Both the position numbers and the translations under genes were made by a program. 6,613 nucleotides of DNA from positions 1 to 6,613 of the forward strand of contig CAZCZB010000125.1 in assembly GCA_964502995.1 (NCBI GenBank), given 5' to 3'. Positions 6,537 to 6,613 of the stretch are shown piece after piece. The notes beneath the pieces are model-generated. The model did not search any database, was not told the DNA's origin, and was given only the letters and a program-made list of their open reading frames with translations. Within the stretch, counting starts at the first letter, position 1, and each line of letters begins with the position of its first letter. This DNA comes from Bin87 sp964502995. GTDB taxonomy: Bacteria; Chloroflexota; Dehalococcoidia; Lucifugimonadales; UBA3495.

Positions 6537-6613
6537 AGCGATTCTGGAACTTTTCGAAACTAGTATCGTCTCAAATCAGTATTAGAAGGTCTTGGTGCTG
6601 AGCGGTTGAAGTC

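Noticed and set aside
1..6613. tRNA, rRNA, CRISPR array, insertion sequence or attachment site
   Set aside because: I found no cloverleaf, no regularly spaced direct repeats, no transposase motifs and no terminal inverted repeats around the DHOR remnant or elsewhere.

Overview
The window is a GC-rich bacterial segment in which every well-supported gene lies on the minus strand. Long antisense open frames run opposite the real genes, as expected at high GC. Taxonomy is uncertain. The Ala/Ser/Thr/Pro-rich linker after the lipoprotein cysteine of the binding protein, and the peptide-type ABC module, would suit an uncultured Chloroflexota-like lineage, but this is a guess. Nothing here is a taxonomic marker.

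In minus-strand transcription order (right to left), the right half (6536 to 2932) encodes three subunits of a peptide/nickel-type ABC importer. These are an extracytoplasmic substrate-binding lipoprotein and two DppB/DppC-type permeases, closely spaced and clearly one operon. No ATPase subunits are present. The order binding protein, permease, permease is followed by a 7-bp-stem hairpin. Next come a doubtful 83-codon frame (2818 to 2567) and a convincing secreted lipoprotein (about 2544 to 1189). That lipoprotein has three copies of a domain of unknown function, each with two conserved cysteines.

Behind the lipoprotein (about 1136 to 840) is an isolated block of a di-haem oxidoreductase (DHOR, COG3488-type). 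It lacks both the N-terminal and C-terminal parts of the family, including any CxxCH haem site, and looks like a gene remnant. The sequence from 840 to 520 has no convincing gene, although the plus strand holds a short coding-like frame interrupted by one TAG.

The left edge (466 to 1) is the N-terminal 155 codons of a COG0523/CobW-type G3E GTPase, a metal-handling protein with an intact Walker A motif and CxCC metal site. In its 5' region is a near-perfect 8-1-8 inverted repeat (490-506). Its outer TGATA and TATCA ends fit Fur-family (Zur-like) boxes, which suggests zinc-dependent control. A metal GTPase beside a peptide/nickel-type importer makes metal uptake a possible theme. The two lie about 2.4 kb apart and are probably not co-transcribed.
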